Shown here: piece after piece, positions 43,875 through 51,698 of the stretch
Numbering within the stretch: the first letter of the stretch is position 1
Layout of the letters: every line of letters begins with the position of its first letter
DNA from: Bacteroidia bacterium
GTDB lineage: Bacteria > Bacteroidota > Bacteroidia > Bacteroidales > Prolixibacteraceae
Assembly: GCA_026391315.1 (NCBI GenBank)
Contig: JAPLDT010000014.1
Location: forward strand, 62,001 to 126,000
Length of the DNA: 64,000 bases
Reading direction: 5' to 3'
Notes under the pieces: generated by a model
Told to the model about the DNA's origin: nothing
Databases searched by the model: none
What the model saw: the letters and a program-made list of their open reading frames with translations, nothing else
Made by a program: the position numbers and the translations under genes

Positions 43875-45098
43875 TTATTCTGGGTTTAACCAAAAGTTGT
43901 CGGGCTTTGCTATCAATCTTGCGTTCTGATAAGCATCATCAAGTTCAAGTATTGTTTCAGGTTTGTAGTATCCTCCTTCATTGTCCAATACTAATGCAAA
44001 GTCAGGCAGTTTATTAAAAGTTGCTCCTAAATAAATTGGCATTAAATATTGAATTTTATCTTCCTGTGGTCTGTATTGAGGAACGATGAGTTTGTAGTTT
44101 CGTTTCGCAAGTTCGTATGAACATTTGATTGCAGTGTCAAAAATAACAGAAAGTTCAGTTATGCTTCTGGTTTTGTATTGTTCAGGAAATCTCTCTCGTC
44201 TCTCACCAATAATGTGATGAAGTTTTTCTTCATCTGGGTCATAGAATTCGGGTTCTGGTTTGAAAATTATTTCATTAACATTGTCATAAAATTGTGCTGG
44301 CTCTGGAAGATTCTTTTCAGATATAGGTTTTCCATTAAGAGTAAAGCCAATATCCGCAAGCATTGTTCTTTTTTTAAGAATGAAAGGATTGGCAAAAATT
44401 GTTTTTCCCTCAATTTGATTTTGTTCTACAACCAAATAGATGGGTCGGAAATAAATATTAAGCAAACCAAGGTTGAATAAACAATACCGTTGGTTATCGT
44501 CTTTAAGAATTTTTATACCTTTACTTTCACGAGTTAGGCGATTAAAAATATGTTCAACATAGGATTTTAATATTGGGTGTGGCACCATAGAATTTTGTTT
44601 ACCATATGTCCACTTCTCAGGGATGGCTGTTTCCTTCAAGTCCTCCAAAAATGCAAAAGCATTTTCCCAAGAGTTATCTGGATCATCAAAGATTATTTGC
44701 CCCATTTTAAATAAGAGATTGTCTTCAATTATTTCGCTTAGTTTGTCTACACTTGCAAATTGAATTCCTTCAAAATTTCTATTTGTGTTCTTTCGCGAGA
44801 ATACTCCTAAAATAGGCTTACCATCTTTATTTTTAAATTCCGTTTCATAAGTTGCATAAATGGCAACTGTTTTTGGTATTGAAGTCCCATCTTTGCCCTT
44901 GCTATATCCATATTTGTTGTAGAGTTTAATTTTTCCTTCTTTAGTAACTGATTGAAAGAAGTGTTTATTAAACCTATTAAATTCTGCAATAGAACCAGTG
45001 TCTTTTAGTAAAGCATTTAGCTCGTCAATGAATGTTGCACTGTTATTAATGAACCCGAAGTCATAAATTCCAAATTTTGATGTCTGTGGTGTTGTCAT
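43875..45098 (-). CDS. DUF3825-containing protein, partner of Pif1-like helicase
   Basis: A 407-residue cytoplasmic protein without signal or membrane segments. The C-terminal third (about 315-405) matches my recollection of DUF3825: SYELAKRNYKLIVPQYRP, IQYLMPIYLGATF, DFALVL and the end ETILELDDAYQNARLIAKPD with NFWL. The N-terminal ~200 residues (IYDFGFINNSATFIDELNALL and a VTKEGKIKLYNKYGY block) are not assigned. I recall DUF3825 beside LOTUS-type and RNA-related domains in other proteins, which would suggest RNA binding or processing; this is memory, not evidence. The gene is probably transcribed first, with the helicase downstream. Without its partner it would be an unassigned hypothetical gene, so the pairing is the main clue. 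Confidence 0.75.
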   Translation of the reverse strand: MTTPQTSKFGIYDFGFINNSATFIDELNALLKDTGSIAEFNRFNKHFFQSVTKEGKIKLYNKYGYSKGKDGTSIPKTVAIYATYETEFKNKDGKPILGVFSRKNTNRNFEGIQFASVDKLSEIIEDNLLFKMGQIIFDDPDNSWENAFAFLEDLKETAIPEKWTYGKQNSMVPHPILKSYVEHIFNRLTRESKGIKILKDDNQRYCLFNLGLLNIYFRPIYLVVEQNQIEGKTIFANPFILKKRTMLADIGFTLNGKPISEKNLPEPAQFYDNVNEIIFKPEPEFYDPDEEKLHHIIGERRERFPEQYKTRSITELSVIFDTAIKCSYELAKRNYKLIVPQYRPQEDKIQYLMPIYLGATFNKLPDFALVLDNEGGYYKPETILELDDAYQNARLIAKPDNFWLNPE

Positions 45099-45240
45099 TG
45101 TGTTTTGTTTTTATTCTGTCAGTTTGATGTTAGCAATGTCTTTATCATGTTGCCGATAACTTGTTTTTACACACAACATACCTTCCGTCTAACATTGATT
45201 TTGAACTGAAAGCATGCAGATTCGATGCGGTTACGGCAGC

Positions 45241-45269
45241 ATAAATGTACACAATTATACTGAATATCA
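45241..45269. repeat. 29-nt direct repeat flanking Fic/DUF1016 module, left copy
   Basis: ATAAATGTACACAATTATAC then TGAATATCA matches 47342-47370 at 26 of 29 positions. The same GAATATCA word appears inverted at 45298 (TGATATTC), giving an 8-bp inverted pair around an AT-rich spacer. The two copies bracket the Fic/HTH/DUF1016 genes. It could be a target-site or att-like remnant, or a shared upstream regulatory site. Confidence 0.6.
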
Positions 45270-45395
45270 ATGTTTTTAAGAATTATTTATTTGCATAATG
45301 ATATTCGGTTATACTTAAAATAGGTAGTTTTTTAGATAAGCGCTGCATGCATCGGCTTTCCGGAGTATGGAAGTTGCTTTGTGCAGCTCGGGTCA

Positions 45396-45514
45396 TTCCC
45401 CGGCAGGGGATAAAGCTTCATAGAAGGTATATGAGGAAATTGTGGTTTCCCCGCCAGGGGATAAACGACCTAATGGATACCTGAAATTGGTGTGTTTATC
45501 CCCTCCGGGGAACC
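45396..45514. repeat. CCCCGCCAGGGGATAAA palindromic repeat cluster
   Basis: Three related units lie in 119 bp: TTCCCCGGCAGGGGATAAA (45396-45414), a longer direct version starting GGTTTCCCCGCCAGGGGATA (45444-45466), and an inverted version starting GTTTATCCCCTCCGGGGAA (45494-45514). The last two face each other and could form a hairpin with an arm of about 20 bp. A degenerate fourth unit ends at 45569, next to the HTH gene. They look like REP-type units. Confidence 0.75.
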
Positions 45515-45569
45515 GGCGCTCTCCAGATCATCTTTCTATTGAGCTTGATGCCCTGGCGGGCAAGGGGAA

Positions 45570-45770
45570 TTAGTCGTCATTCTTCACCTCCCAATACCCT
45601 GTTTTGTCAGAACCTTTGCGGGAAATAATGCTCTCTTCCTGTAATCTCTTGATGATGCGGGTTACCGTTCTGCGCGATTTGCCTAGTTTCAAAGCAAGTT
45701 CATCCAGTGTAATTTTCGGATTGGCTTTGATCAAATTTACAGTGTCATTTACAGTGTCATTTAGTGGCAA
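45570..45770 (-). CDS. Winged-helix C-terminal segment of Fic protein, in a shifted frame
   Basis: The 66-residue frame has a TTG start (no ATG) and overlaps the end of the Fic frame by 14 bp. After a duplicated NDTVNDTVN tract it holds a clear helix-turn-helix (ITLDELALKLGKSRRTVTRIIKRLQEESIISRKG) and ends YWEVKNDD. Many Bacteroidota Fic proteins carry exactly such a winged helix after the Fic fold in the same chain. So this is probably the C-terminus of the Fic protein, separated by a frameshift in or near the A6 run (GAAAAAATCC, about 45776-45784), or, less likely, a separate transcription-factor gene. The frame has a TAG a few codons upstream, so it cannot extend far into the Fic region. 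Confidence 0.6.
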   Translation of the reverse strand: MPLNDTVNDTVNLIKANPKITLDELALKLGKSRRTVTRIIKRLQEESIISRKGSDKTGYWEVKNDD

Positions 45771-46509
45771 GGATTTTTTCGAGCATGAATTCTACAAAGA
45801 GACCAGAATCAGCCGCACCGCTGCTTCTGTTGATGGCATCGTAGTATTGTTGCTGGTACTGAAAAACAATATTTTCGACCGGCAAATGTTCAAATATTGG
45901 ATGCAATTGGCTAAGTACAAGCGATTGCCACAATCTGCCCATGCGTCCGTTGCCATCTGAAAACGGATGTATAAACTCAAATTCGTAATGGAACACACAG
46001 CTTTTGATCAACAAATGATCGTCCGATCCTTTAAGCCATCCAAACAAATCGTCCATCAATAGTGGAACGCGCTTGGCCGGCGGGGCAATGTGCACGGCCC
46101 GGGTCCCTGCAAACACGCCTACTCCCCCACGGCGGAAATGTCCAGCATCGTCTATCAATGCTTCCATCATTAAACCGTGGGCTTTCAACAAATCTTTTAC
46201 CAGATATGGATTTAAAGCAGCAAAAGCATCATAGGTCTTGATCGCATTTTTTACCTCCTGAATTTCGCGCAAAGGCGCTATAACATGTTTGCCTTCGAAT
46301 ATCTCAGTAATCATGCTTTCTGAGAGCGTGTTGCCTTCGATGGCCAGGGAGCCCTGGATGGTTTTTATCCGGTTGATCTTGCGCAACCGCAGCCCGTCCT
46401 CCTGCTCCATGCGGATGGCATAGCGTTCAATTTGTGCCGAAATATCCGCAATCAGATTGATCGCTTTGTTGCTGATGGTAAATGGCGGTCTATAATTTGA
46501 TTTCATCAT
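45757..46509 (-). CDS. Fic-family AMPylase, class II, C-terminus frameshifted
   Basis: A 250-residue Fic protein. The catalytic motif HPFSDGNGRMGR (His181) is complete, so nucleotidyl transfer (AMPylation) to a hydroxyl of a target protein is expected. The class II inhibitory helix is also present as S-x-x-x-E-G (Ser54 to Glu58 in GSLAIEGN), so the protein should be self-restrained. The chain stops at KILATK, where family members usually continue into a winged helix; that module is encoded just downstream in another frame (45570-45770). It overlaps the DUF1016 gene by 20 bp, so the genes are coupled. Confidence 0.9.
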   Translation of the reverse strand: MMKSNYRPPFTISNKAINLIADISAQIERYAIRMEQEDGLRLRKINRIKTIQGSLAIEGNTLSESMITEIFEGKHVIAPLREIQEVKNAIKTYDAFAALNPYLVKDLLKAHGLMMEALIDDAGHFRRGGVGVFAGTRAVHIAPPAKRVPLLMDDLFGWLKGSDDHLLIKSCVFHYEFEFIHPFSDGNGRMGRLWQSLVLSQLHPIFEHLPVENIVFQYQQQYYDAINRSSGAADSGLFVEFMLEKILATK

Positions 46510-47272
46510 CGATCAAATTCAATTGGCTTTCAATTTCTTCTATGGTAGGCAAACTGCTTTTTAGATTTTCGGGCAGGTTTTGGGCAATGAGGTATTCACT
46601 GATTCCCATCGGCTTATTAATATCCCGCAAGGCAAATTCAGCTTCAATGCTATTCTTTTCCTTGCAAAGCAAAAGCCCGATGGTAGGATTGTCGTCGTTC
46701 ATTTTCACCAAACTATCTACTGCTGAGAGGTAAAAATTGAGTTTGCCGGTATGCTCAGGTTTGAACCTCGTATTTTTTATTTCTATCACAACGTAACATT
46801 TTAGTCGGATATGGTAAAAAAGCAAGTCGATATAATAATCGTTATCAGATACTTGCAAATGATATTGCTGCCCTACCAATGCAAACCCTTTGCCCAATTC
46901 CAGCAAAAACCTGCTGACATGCTGCACCAACTGGTTTTCGACATCGCGTTCGCGAAAAGGAACGGCAAGGGTTAAGAAATCAAAAATATACGGGTCCTTG
47001 AGCGCTTGTTGTGCCAAATCGGATTGTGGTTGTGGCAGCGTATTTTTAAAATTGCTGATAACTTTGCCTTTTCGCTGGTGCAATTGACTTTTTATTTGAA
47101 AATCTAACACATCGCGGCTCCATTGATTTTCGATACATTGTTGTACATACCAAAGGCGGATTTCCTTGTCTTTCAGTTTCTCAATAAGTAAAATATTGTG
47201 CCCCCAAGGTAATTTTGCAACGGCTTGTTGCAAAATTGCAGCATCAGGATATTCATTGGCAAAGCGAAGCAT
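46490..47272 (-). CDS. DUF1016/YhcG-like PDDEXK nuclease, N-terminally truncated
   Basis: A 260-residue protein matching the C-terminal two thirds of the YhcG/DUF1016 family: LPWGHNILLIEKLKD, LTLAVPFRERDVENQLVQHV and a PDDEXK core with Asp149, Glu164-x-Lys166 (NDYYIDLLFYH and VVIEIKN). Full-length members are about 340-375 residues and start with a DUF1016_N helical domain. Here it is missing: an in-frame TAA lies two codons before the ATG and nothing related is found upstream. The nuclease residues are intact, so it may still act, but loss of the N-terminal domain suggests decay. In other genomes YhcG-like genes are common beside restriction and other defence genes. It overlaps the Fic gene by 20 bp. 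Confidence 0.82.
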   Translation of the reverse strand: MLRFANEYPDAAILQQAVAKLPWGHNILLIEKLKDKEIRLWYVQQCIENQWSRDVLDFQIKSQLHQRKGKVISNFKNTLPQPQSDLAQQALKDPYIFDFLTLAVPFRERDVENQLVQHVSRFLLELGKGFALVGQQYHLQVSDNDYYIDLLFYHIRLKCYVVIEIKNTRFKPEHTGKLNFYLSAVDSLVKMNDDNPTIGLLLCKEKNSIEAEFALRDINKPMGISEYLIAQNLPENLKSSLPTIEEIESQLNLIDDEIKL

Positions 47273-47341
47273 ATTTTATTAATTCCATTTTATGGATCAT
47301 TAATGGTTATAAATTGATCGGGAATCCCAATACTACGTGTT

Positions 47342-47370
47342 ATAAATATACACAATTTTATTGAATATCA
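47342..47370. repeat. 29-nt direct repeat flanking Fic/DUF1016 module, right copy
   Basis: ATAAATATACACAATTTTAT then TGAATATCA is the second copy of the 45241-45269 repeat (three mismatches, same orientation), 70 bp upstream of the DUF1016 start codon. It marks the right edge of the accessory island and lies just before the first native-looking gene (47470). Confidence 0.6.
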
Positions 47371-47469
47371 GCCCATAAAATGATTATTAAATTTAAAATT
47401 TGGCTATACACCCGCATAGAAATTGCAATGGAATTGCTAATTTTAAACTATACAAAACCTGAAAAGACG

Positions 47470-48018
47470 ATGGAAAAACTGATGCTTTTTGGCATACTGA
47501 GCCTGCCGTTGATTTTTATATCCAGGAGGAACCTCTTCGCTCCCGCGAGCCATGGGTTCTATCGGTTTTTTAGCTGGGAATGCATCCTGTGGCTGTTGCT
47601 CTCCAATTACAAATTATGGTTTGAAAATCCCTTCGCGCCAAAGCAAATCGTCTCCTGGGTGTTACTCTTTGCATCCATTTACTATGTGGCAGCAGGAAGT
47701 ATCCTCCTGGTTAAAAAGGGCAAGCCGGCCAAGACAAAAGAGCGGAAGGAGCTCTTCCAATTTGAAAAAACGACAGCGTTGGTCGACCGGGGTATCTTTG
47801 GCTACATCCGGCATCCGCTGTATGGCTCCCTTTTGTTGCTTACCTGGGGAACATTTCTGAAAAATACCTCATCCCCCTTATTTCTTATTTCCCTTATTTC
47901 CACCTTATTTCTTTACCTCACAGCCCTATTCGATGAAAAGGAGTGCCTTGCCTACTTTGGCGACAAATACCTCGATTACATGAAAAGGACCAGAATGTTC
48001 ATCCCATTCTTATTTTAA
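47470..48018 (+). CDS. Isoprenylcysteine/phospholipid-type methyltransferase family membrane protein
   Basis: I choose the ATG at 47470 (MEKLMLFGI), which begins the first membrane helix; the longer frame back to 47380 adds a hydrophilic leader lying over AT-rich DNA. Four hydrophobic segments lie in 183 residues, with the ICMT/PEMT signature near the C-terminus: a GIFGYIRHPLYGSLLLL stretch, then E-x-x-C-L-A-Y-F-G-D-K-Y-L-D-Y. These enzymes use S-adenosylmethionine to methylate lipids or the C-termini of isoprenylated substrates; in bacteria the substrate is usually not known. It is a stand-alone gene. Its 3' end abuts a terminal-inverted-repeat element. Confidence 0.85.
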   Translation: MEKLMLFGILSLPLIFISRRNLFAPASHGFYRFFSWECILWLLLSNYKLWFENPFAPKQIVSWVLLFASIYYVAAGSILLVKKGKPAKTKERKELFQFEKTTALVDRGIFGYIRHPLYGSLLLLTWGTFLKNTSSPLFLISLISTLFLYLTALFDEKECLAYFGDKYLDYMKRTRMFIPFLF

Positions 48019-48277
48019 GAGACTGTTTAAATTTATTACACAGAGTATAAATGTCTATTAATCGAAAATAGAAGGTTTATAGTAATTTCTGCTATTAGAT
48101 AATTTCATGAGAGAAACCCCAGAGTTACACAGAGTTGGAAAATCGCAAGCGATTTTCCAACTCTGTAACTCGTTTTTCCTCAAATAATTTTGACGCAAGC
48201 GACAATTTCAAAGCTATTTTAAATTTCATTGTGGAGCTATAAATACTCTGTGTAAGAATTTTAAACAGCTTCTAAGT
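48018..48277. mobile_element. MITE-like element A1: terminal inverted repeats and AATCGCAAGCGATT core hairpin
   Basis: The left end, about CTGTTTAAATTTATTACACAGAGTATAAAT (48023-48052), pairs with the right end 48239-48268 as an imperfect 30-bp terminal inverted repeat containing TTACACAGAGTAT. The centre holds a perfect 17-bp stem with AA loop: CAGAGTTGGAAAATCGC, AA, and its complement (48130-48165). No coding frame is seen. The 58265-58519 region has the same end sequence (AAACAG-TTCTA), the same terminal pairs and the same core, so the two form a family. It fills most of the 335-bp gap before the transporter gene. Confidence 0.75.
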
Positions 48278-48353
48278 TATAGTGGTTCGGTGAATTGGAT
48301 TTTGCTTCATTTTGCTATATTTAGGATCTCTATTCATCCAACATTTCAGAAAC

Positions 48354-49763
48354 ATGGGAAATCAAAGGAGTTTGGTAAGGACCCTCGGATTGGGGTATGT
48401 CATTATTTTCGTTGTCGCAAATATCATTGGATCAGGAGTATATAAAAAGATCGCGCCGATGGCTGCCGAGCTTCACTCCTCTGTATGGATACTGATGGCA
48501 TGGATTGTTGGCGGAATCATTACCCTCTTTGGGGCCCTGAGCAATGCGGAGGTAGCTGGCTTGCTGGCGGATACCGGTGGCGATTTCGTCTATTTCAAGA
48601 AAATATACAACCGCTTTTTTGCCTTTTTGTATGGGTGGTCGCTTTTCACGGTGATCCAGACAGCGACCATCTCGTCGTTAGCTTACGTTTTCGCCCAATC
48701 GCTCAACAGCATCGTTCCCATCCCGGAGATTTTCCCATCCCTACAGCATTTTTCGATCGGAGGGGTCTTCTTCCCTTTTCAGGATTTTGGCGTTAAACTG
48801 ACAGCTATATTGCTGATTTTGCTTTTGACCGGTCTCAATATTTCCGGACTCAAAAGCGGGGCAGGCACCAGCAAAGCCATCTTGATACTGGTGGGTGCAG
48901 GTTTGCTGGTTATCGTAGTTTTTGGATTGGCACATGTTAAGGCCACACCGGCCAACTTTATGGATGTCAGGGAGCTGACTAACGGAGCTGTCACCCTCTC
49001 CTCCTTCTATACTGCCATGCTGGCCGCCTTCTGGGCCTACCAGGGATGGGTCTCGGTTGGTTTTATCGGCGGAGAGGTAAAAGATCCGAAGAAAAATATT
49101 CCGAGGGGAATTGTCATTGGCGTCTTCATCATCATTGCCATTTATCTGCTGGTCAACGTGACTTATCTCTCCCTCTTGCCCATTCCGCAACTAGAGCAGG
49201 TGTACAATGCAGGCAACCAAATCGCTGCTGTTGAGGCGGTCCGCAGTTTCTGGGGCGCCGGCGGTGTGCTCTTCATCTCATTACTGATTCTAGTGACCAC
49301 CCTGGGGTGTACCAATGCAAGTATTCTCACCGGTGCACGTCCCTATTATGCCATGGCGCGTGAAAGGCTTTTCTTTCCAGGGATCGCGAAACTCAACAGT
49401 GCCAACGTGCCATCCAACTCTTTGCTTTGGCAGGGAATCTGGGCCTCCGTGCTGGTGCTGTCGGGAACCTTCGATCAATTGACCGACATGATCATTTTCG
49501 CCGTCTTTATTTTTTACGGCGCCACCTCTTTGGGAGTCATTATTTTAAGATACAAGATGCCTGATGCGCACCGACCCTACAAAGTTTGGGGTTATCCTGT
49601 TGTGCCAATTATTTTTATCCTCTTCTGTATTGGGTTGTTTATCAATACCGTAGTTACCAGACCGCGTGAAGCCGCCATCGGCATGACACTCATCCTGACA
49701 GGCATTCCTGTTTTCCTATACTTGCAAAGAAAATACGGGAAAGAGGAAGGTGAAATAAATTGA
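48354..49763 (+). CDS. APC-superfamily amino-acid permease
   Basis: Translation is taken from the ATG at 48354 (MGNQRSLV); the longer frame begins with a TTG. A 469-residue integral membrane protein with about 12 hydrophobic helices. The first helix has the unwound substrate-binding motif of the APC fold (VVANIIGSGVYKKI), and a helix around MLAAFWAYQGWVSVGFIGGEVKDPKKNIPRG is typical of amino-acid/polyamine exchangers (APC/LAT-like). It should move an amino acid or related solute across the inner membrane. It has no operon partner, and its only neighbours are repeat elements, so the substrate cannot be inferred. Confidence 0.93.
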   Translation: MGNQRSLVRTLGLGYVIIFVVANIIGSGVYKKIAPMAAELHSSVWILMAWIVGGIITLFGALSNAEVAGLLADTGGDFVYFKKIYNRFFAFLYGWSLFTVIQTATISSLAYVFAQSLNSIVPIPEIFPSLQHFSIGGVFFPFQDFGVKLTAILLILLLTGLNISGLKSGAGTSKAILILVGAGLLVIVVFGLAHVKATPANFMDVRELTNGAVTLSSFYTAMLAAFWAYQGWVSVGFIGGEVKDPKKNIPRGIVIGVFIIIAIYLLVNVTYLSLLPIPQLEQVYNAGNQIAAVEAVRSFWGAGGVLFISLLILVTTLGCTNASILTGARPYYAMARERLFFPGIAKLNSANVPSNSLLWQGIWASVLVLSGTFDQLTDMIIFAVFIFYGATSLGVIILRYKMPDAHRPYKVWGYPVVPIIFILFCIGLFINTVVTRPREAAIGMTLILTGIPVFLYLQRKYGKEEGEIN

Positions 49764-49774
49764 ACAAAAGAATT

Positions 49775-49880
49775 CACAACGAAGGTCACAAAGGAATGCA
49801 CGAAAGACACGACGAATTAGAACCAATAATCATCTATTTGTGCCCTTTGTGTTTTCCTTTGTTTCCTTCGTGGTAAAACG
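49775..49880. repeat. ACCACAAAGG-family palindromic intergenic repeat, copy B
   Basis: CACAACGAAGGTCACAAAGG on the left and CCTTTGTTTCCTTCGTGGT on the right face each other across an AT-rich centre. The AAAGG / CCTTT and ACGAAGG / CCTTCGT words pair. It is the same family as 4747-4817 and 57534-57624. Confidence 0.65.
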
Positions 49881-50000
49881 CAAAAGTTTCTAATTAGGAG
49901 AAATTTATCTTCCTTTGCACAGAATTTTGGTAAAGAGACATTTCAGATTACCTGCACCTCTGAAGGTCGCTTATCAACTGAAAACAGATCCATCGCTTCA

Positions 50001-50879
50001 ATGGGAAAAACAGGATACTATCTGCTTAGGTCATACACGTGGTTGCTTCAACGGCTTCCGCTTTGGTTTCATTACCTGGTTTCCGATCTCTTTTATTTTG
50101 TCGCGTATTACATCATCCGATATCGCCGGGATGTGGTGACCACCAACCTGGCCAACTCATTTCCTGATAAGAGCAGGAAGGAGCGGGAATTGATAGCCAA
50201 AAAATTCTACAGCCATTTCTGCGATACCATTTTTGAAACCCTTTATTTCGACTGGATTTCTGAAAAGGAGGGCAAAAAACGGGTCAAATACCTTAATCCC
50301 GAGTTGCTGAATGGCTATCTGGACGAGGGAAGACAAGTACTTGCCTTTTTTGGCCATTACAACAACTGGGAATGGTTCTGTAATTTGCCGCTGTATACCA
50401 ACCATCGATTGTATGCGGTGTACAAAAAGCTCAAGAACCCGAGTTTCGAACGCTTTTACTGTAATCTCAGAAATAGATTTGGCGCCATTCCACTGGAACG
50501 GGCAGATACTTTCAAACAACTGTACGATGACCACCGGCATGGAATTCCTTCGATGTCGGCTTTTTTGTTTGACCAGACTCCGCGTATTTATGAGATAAAG
50601 CACTGGATTACTTTTCTGAACCAGGATACTCCGGTCGTACTTGGGGCCGAAAAGATTGCCCATAAGCTGGATGCGGTTGTCCTTTTTCTTTATTCAAGAA
50701 AAGTAAAACGTGGATATTACGAGACGGAATTCAGGCTGGTCACCGACAAGGCGAAGACGCTTCCACAGTATGCTATCACCGATACCTGCAACGCCCTTTT
50801 GGAACAGCAAATCATCGAACAGCCCGAAAATTGGCTCTGGTCACACAAACGCTGGAAACATAAACGGGTTAATTTCTAG
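50001..50879 (+). CDS. LpxL/HtrB-like lipid A acyltransferase
   Basis: A 292-residue membrane-associated enzyme of the lysophospholipid acyltransferase family. An N-terminal hydrophobic helix (about 20-40) anchors it, and His119 with Glu124 in FFGHYNNWEW gives the H-x4-E catalytic dyad. Further blocks fit LpxL/HtrB proteins: NLANSFPDKSRKERE, KKLKNPSFERFY, and the C-terminal W-L-W-S-H-K-R-W-K. It should transfer a secondary acyl chain to lipid A (Kdo-lipid A precursor) in the inner membrane. The start is the first ATG. The repeat of family B ends about 120 bp upstream; no Shine-Dalgarno sequence is seen. Confidence 0.93.
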   Translation: MGKTGYYLLRSYTWLLQRLPLWFHYLVSDLFYFVAYYIIRYRRDVVTTNLANSFPDKSRKERELIAKKFYSHFCDTIFETLYFDWISEKEGKKRVKYLNPELLNGYLDEGRQVLAFFGHYNNWEWFCNLPLYTNHRLYAVYKKLKNPSFERFYCNLRNRFGAIPLERADTFKQLYDDHRHGIPSMSAFLFDQTPRIYEIKHWITFLNQDTPVVLGAEKIAHKLDAVVLFLYSRKVKRGYYETEFRLVTDKAKTLPQYAITDTCNALLEQQIIEQPENWLWSHKRWKHKRVNF

Positions 50880-50987
50880 CATATTTGCCATTTGGTTGCG
50901 CCGGTCAGGTTACATTCGGATGATCGGATGCAGCCTATATTTAAGGTTTGTTAACTGAATATTCTTTTATATTCTGGAATTTGTTCC

Positions 50988-50995
50988 TAGTTTTG
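50988..50995 (+). promoter_or_regulatory. Bacteroidota-type -7 element TAGTTTTG before FISUMP gene
   Basis: TAGTTTTG fits TAnnTTTG exactly and lies 27 bp before the start codon at 51022, so a transcription start near 51002 would give a leader of about 20 nt. A T-rich tract ends about 20 bp upstream, but no complete TTTG -33 box is seen. Confidence 0.5.
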
Positions 50996-51021
50996 CGCGT
51001 CAAAAAAAAACGCACCTAAAC

Positions 51022-51696
51022 ATGAAGACTATTAAGATCCATTTCTCAATCCTGGCTGGAATATTTTTATTTGTAAGTTGTGGAAATGGCACTAAGCCCG
51101 GGAAAAGCGGAAACGTGAGCGATATCGATGGAAATGTATATTCCACTGTAACCATTGGTGGCCAGACCTGGATGACAGAAAATCTTAGAACAACCAAATA
51201 CAATGACGGGACTGCCATTCCCAATGTAACCGATGAAGCCTGGACTGAACTCAAAACTGGGGCCTTTAGTTGGTATAACAACGATTCTGCAGCCTTCAAA
51301 TCAACATATGGGGCGGTATACAACTGGTACACCGTCCATACAGGAAAACTGTGTCCGACAGGATGGCATGTCCCCACTGACAAGGAGTGGAGAATTTTAA
51401 CCGATTTTTTGGGAGGCGAGTTAGTTGCAGGCAAAGAGATGAAAGCGACCACCGGTTGGAACAGTAATGGGAATGGGATTGAAACCAACTCCAGCGGTTT
51501 CTCTGCTATTCCCTGTGGTTATCGCAACTACAAAGGTTCCTACGGTTCAAGCGGCAAAAGCGGTTACTGGTGGAGTTCCACTCCTTATTATGACAACGCA
51601 TGGTACTGTGTCATGTTTAAAGGAGATGCTACGGCTAACAAATTCTACGGCCGGACCCAGAGTGGTTTTTCCGTTCGTTGCATGAAAAACAGGTAA
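51022..51696 (+). CDS. FISUMP-domain lipoprotein (paralog of the 32314 gene)
   Basis: A 224-residue lipoprotein (lipobox LFVSC, Cys20). The FISUMP domain has SDIDGNVYSTVTIGGQTWMTENLR, YGAVYNWYTV, CPTGWHVPTDKEW, then GYWWSSTPYYD and the end GFSVRCMKNR. Cys of CPTGW and the last Cys probably form a disulfide. Compared with the 32314 protein, the alignable blocks match closely but the insertion after the CPTGW block differs. Function is not established for this family; surface display is likely. The gene converges on the GH2 gene with a 2-bp gap. Confidence 0.92.
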   Translation: MKTIKIHFSILAGIFLFVSCGNGTKPGKSGNVSDIDGNVYSTVTIGGQTWMTENLRTTKYNDGTAIPNVTDEAWTELKTGAFSWYNNDSAAFKSTYGAVYNWYTVHTGKLCPTGWHVPTDKEWRILTDFLGGELVAGKEMKATTGWNSNGNGIETNSSGFSAIPCGYRNYKGSYGSSGKSGYWWSSTPYYDNAWYCVMFKGDATANKFYGRTQSGFSVRCMKNR

Positions 51697-51698
51697 TT

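Noticed and set aside
45181..45190. CCTTCCGTCT, 10-nt match to the outer arm of the 39435-39774 element
   Set aside because: Ten bases, without the rest of the arm, are expected by chance in 64 kb with this kind of search by eye.
48741..49190. 149-aa minus-strand frame
   Set aside because: Antisense to the APC permease helices, with biased composition; not a credible protein.
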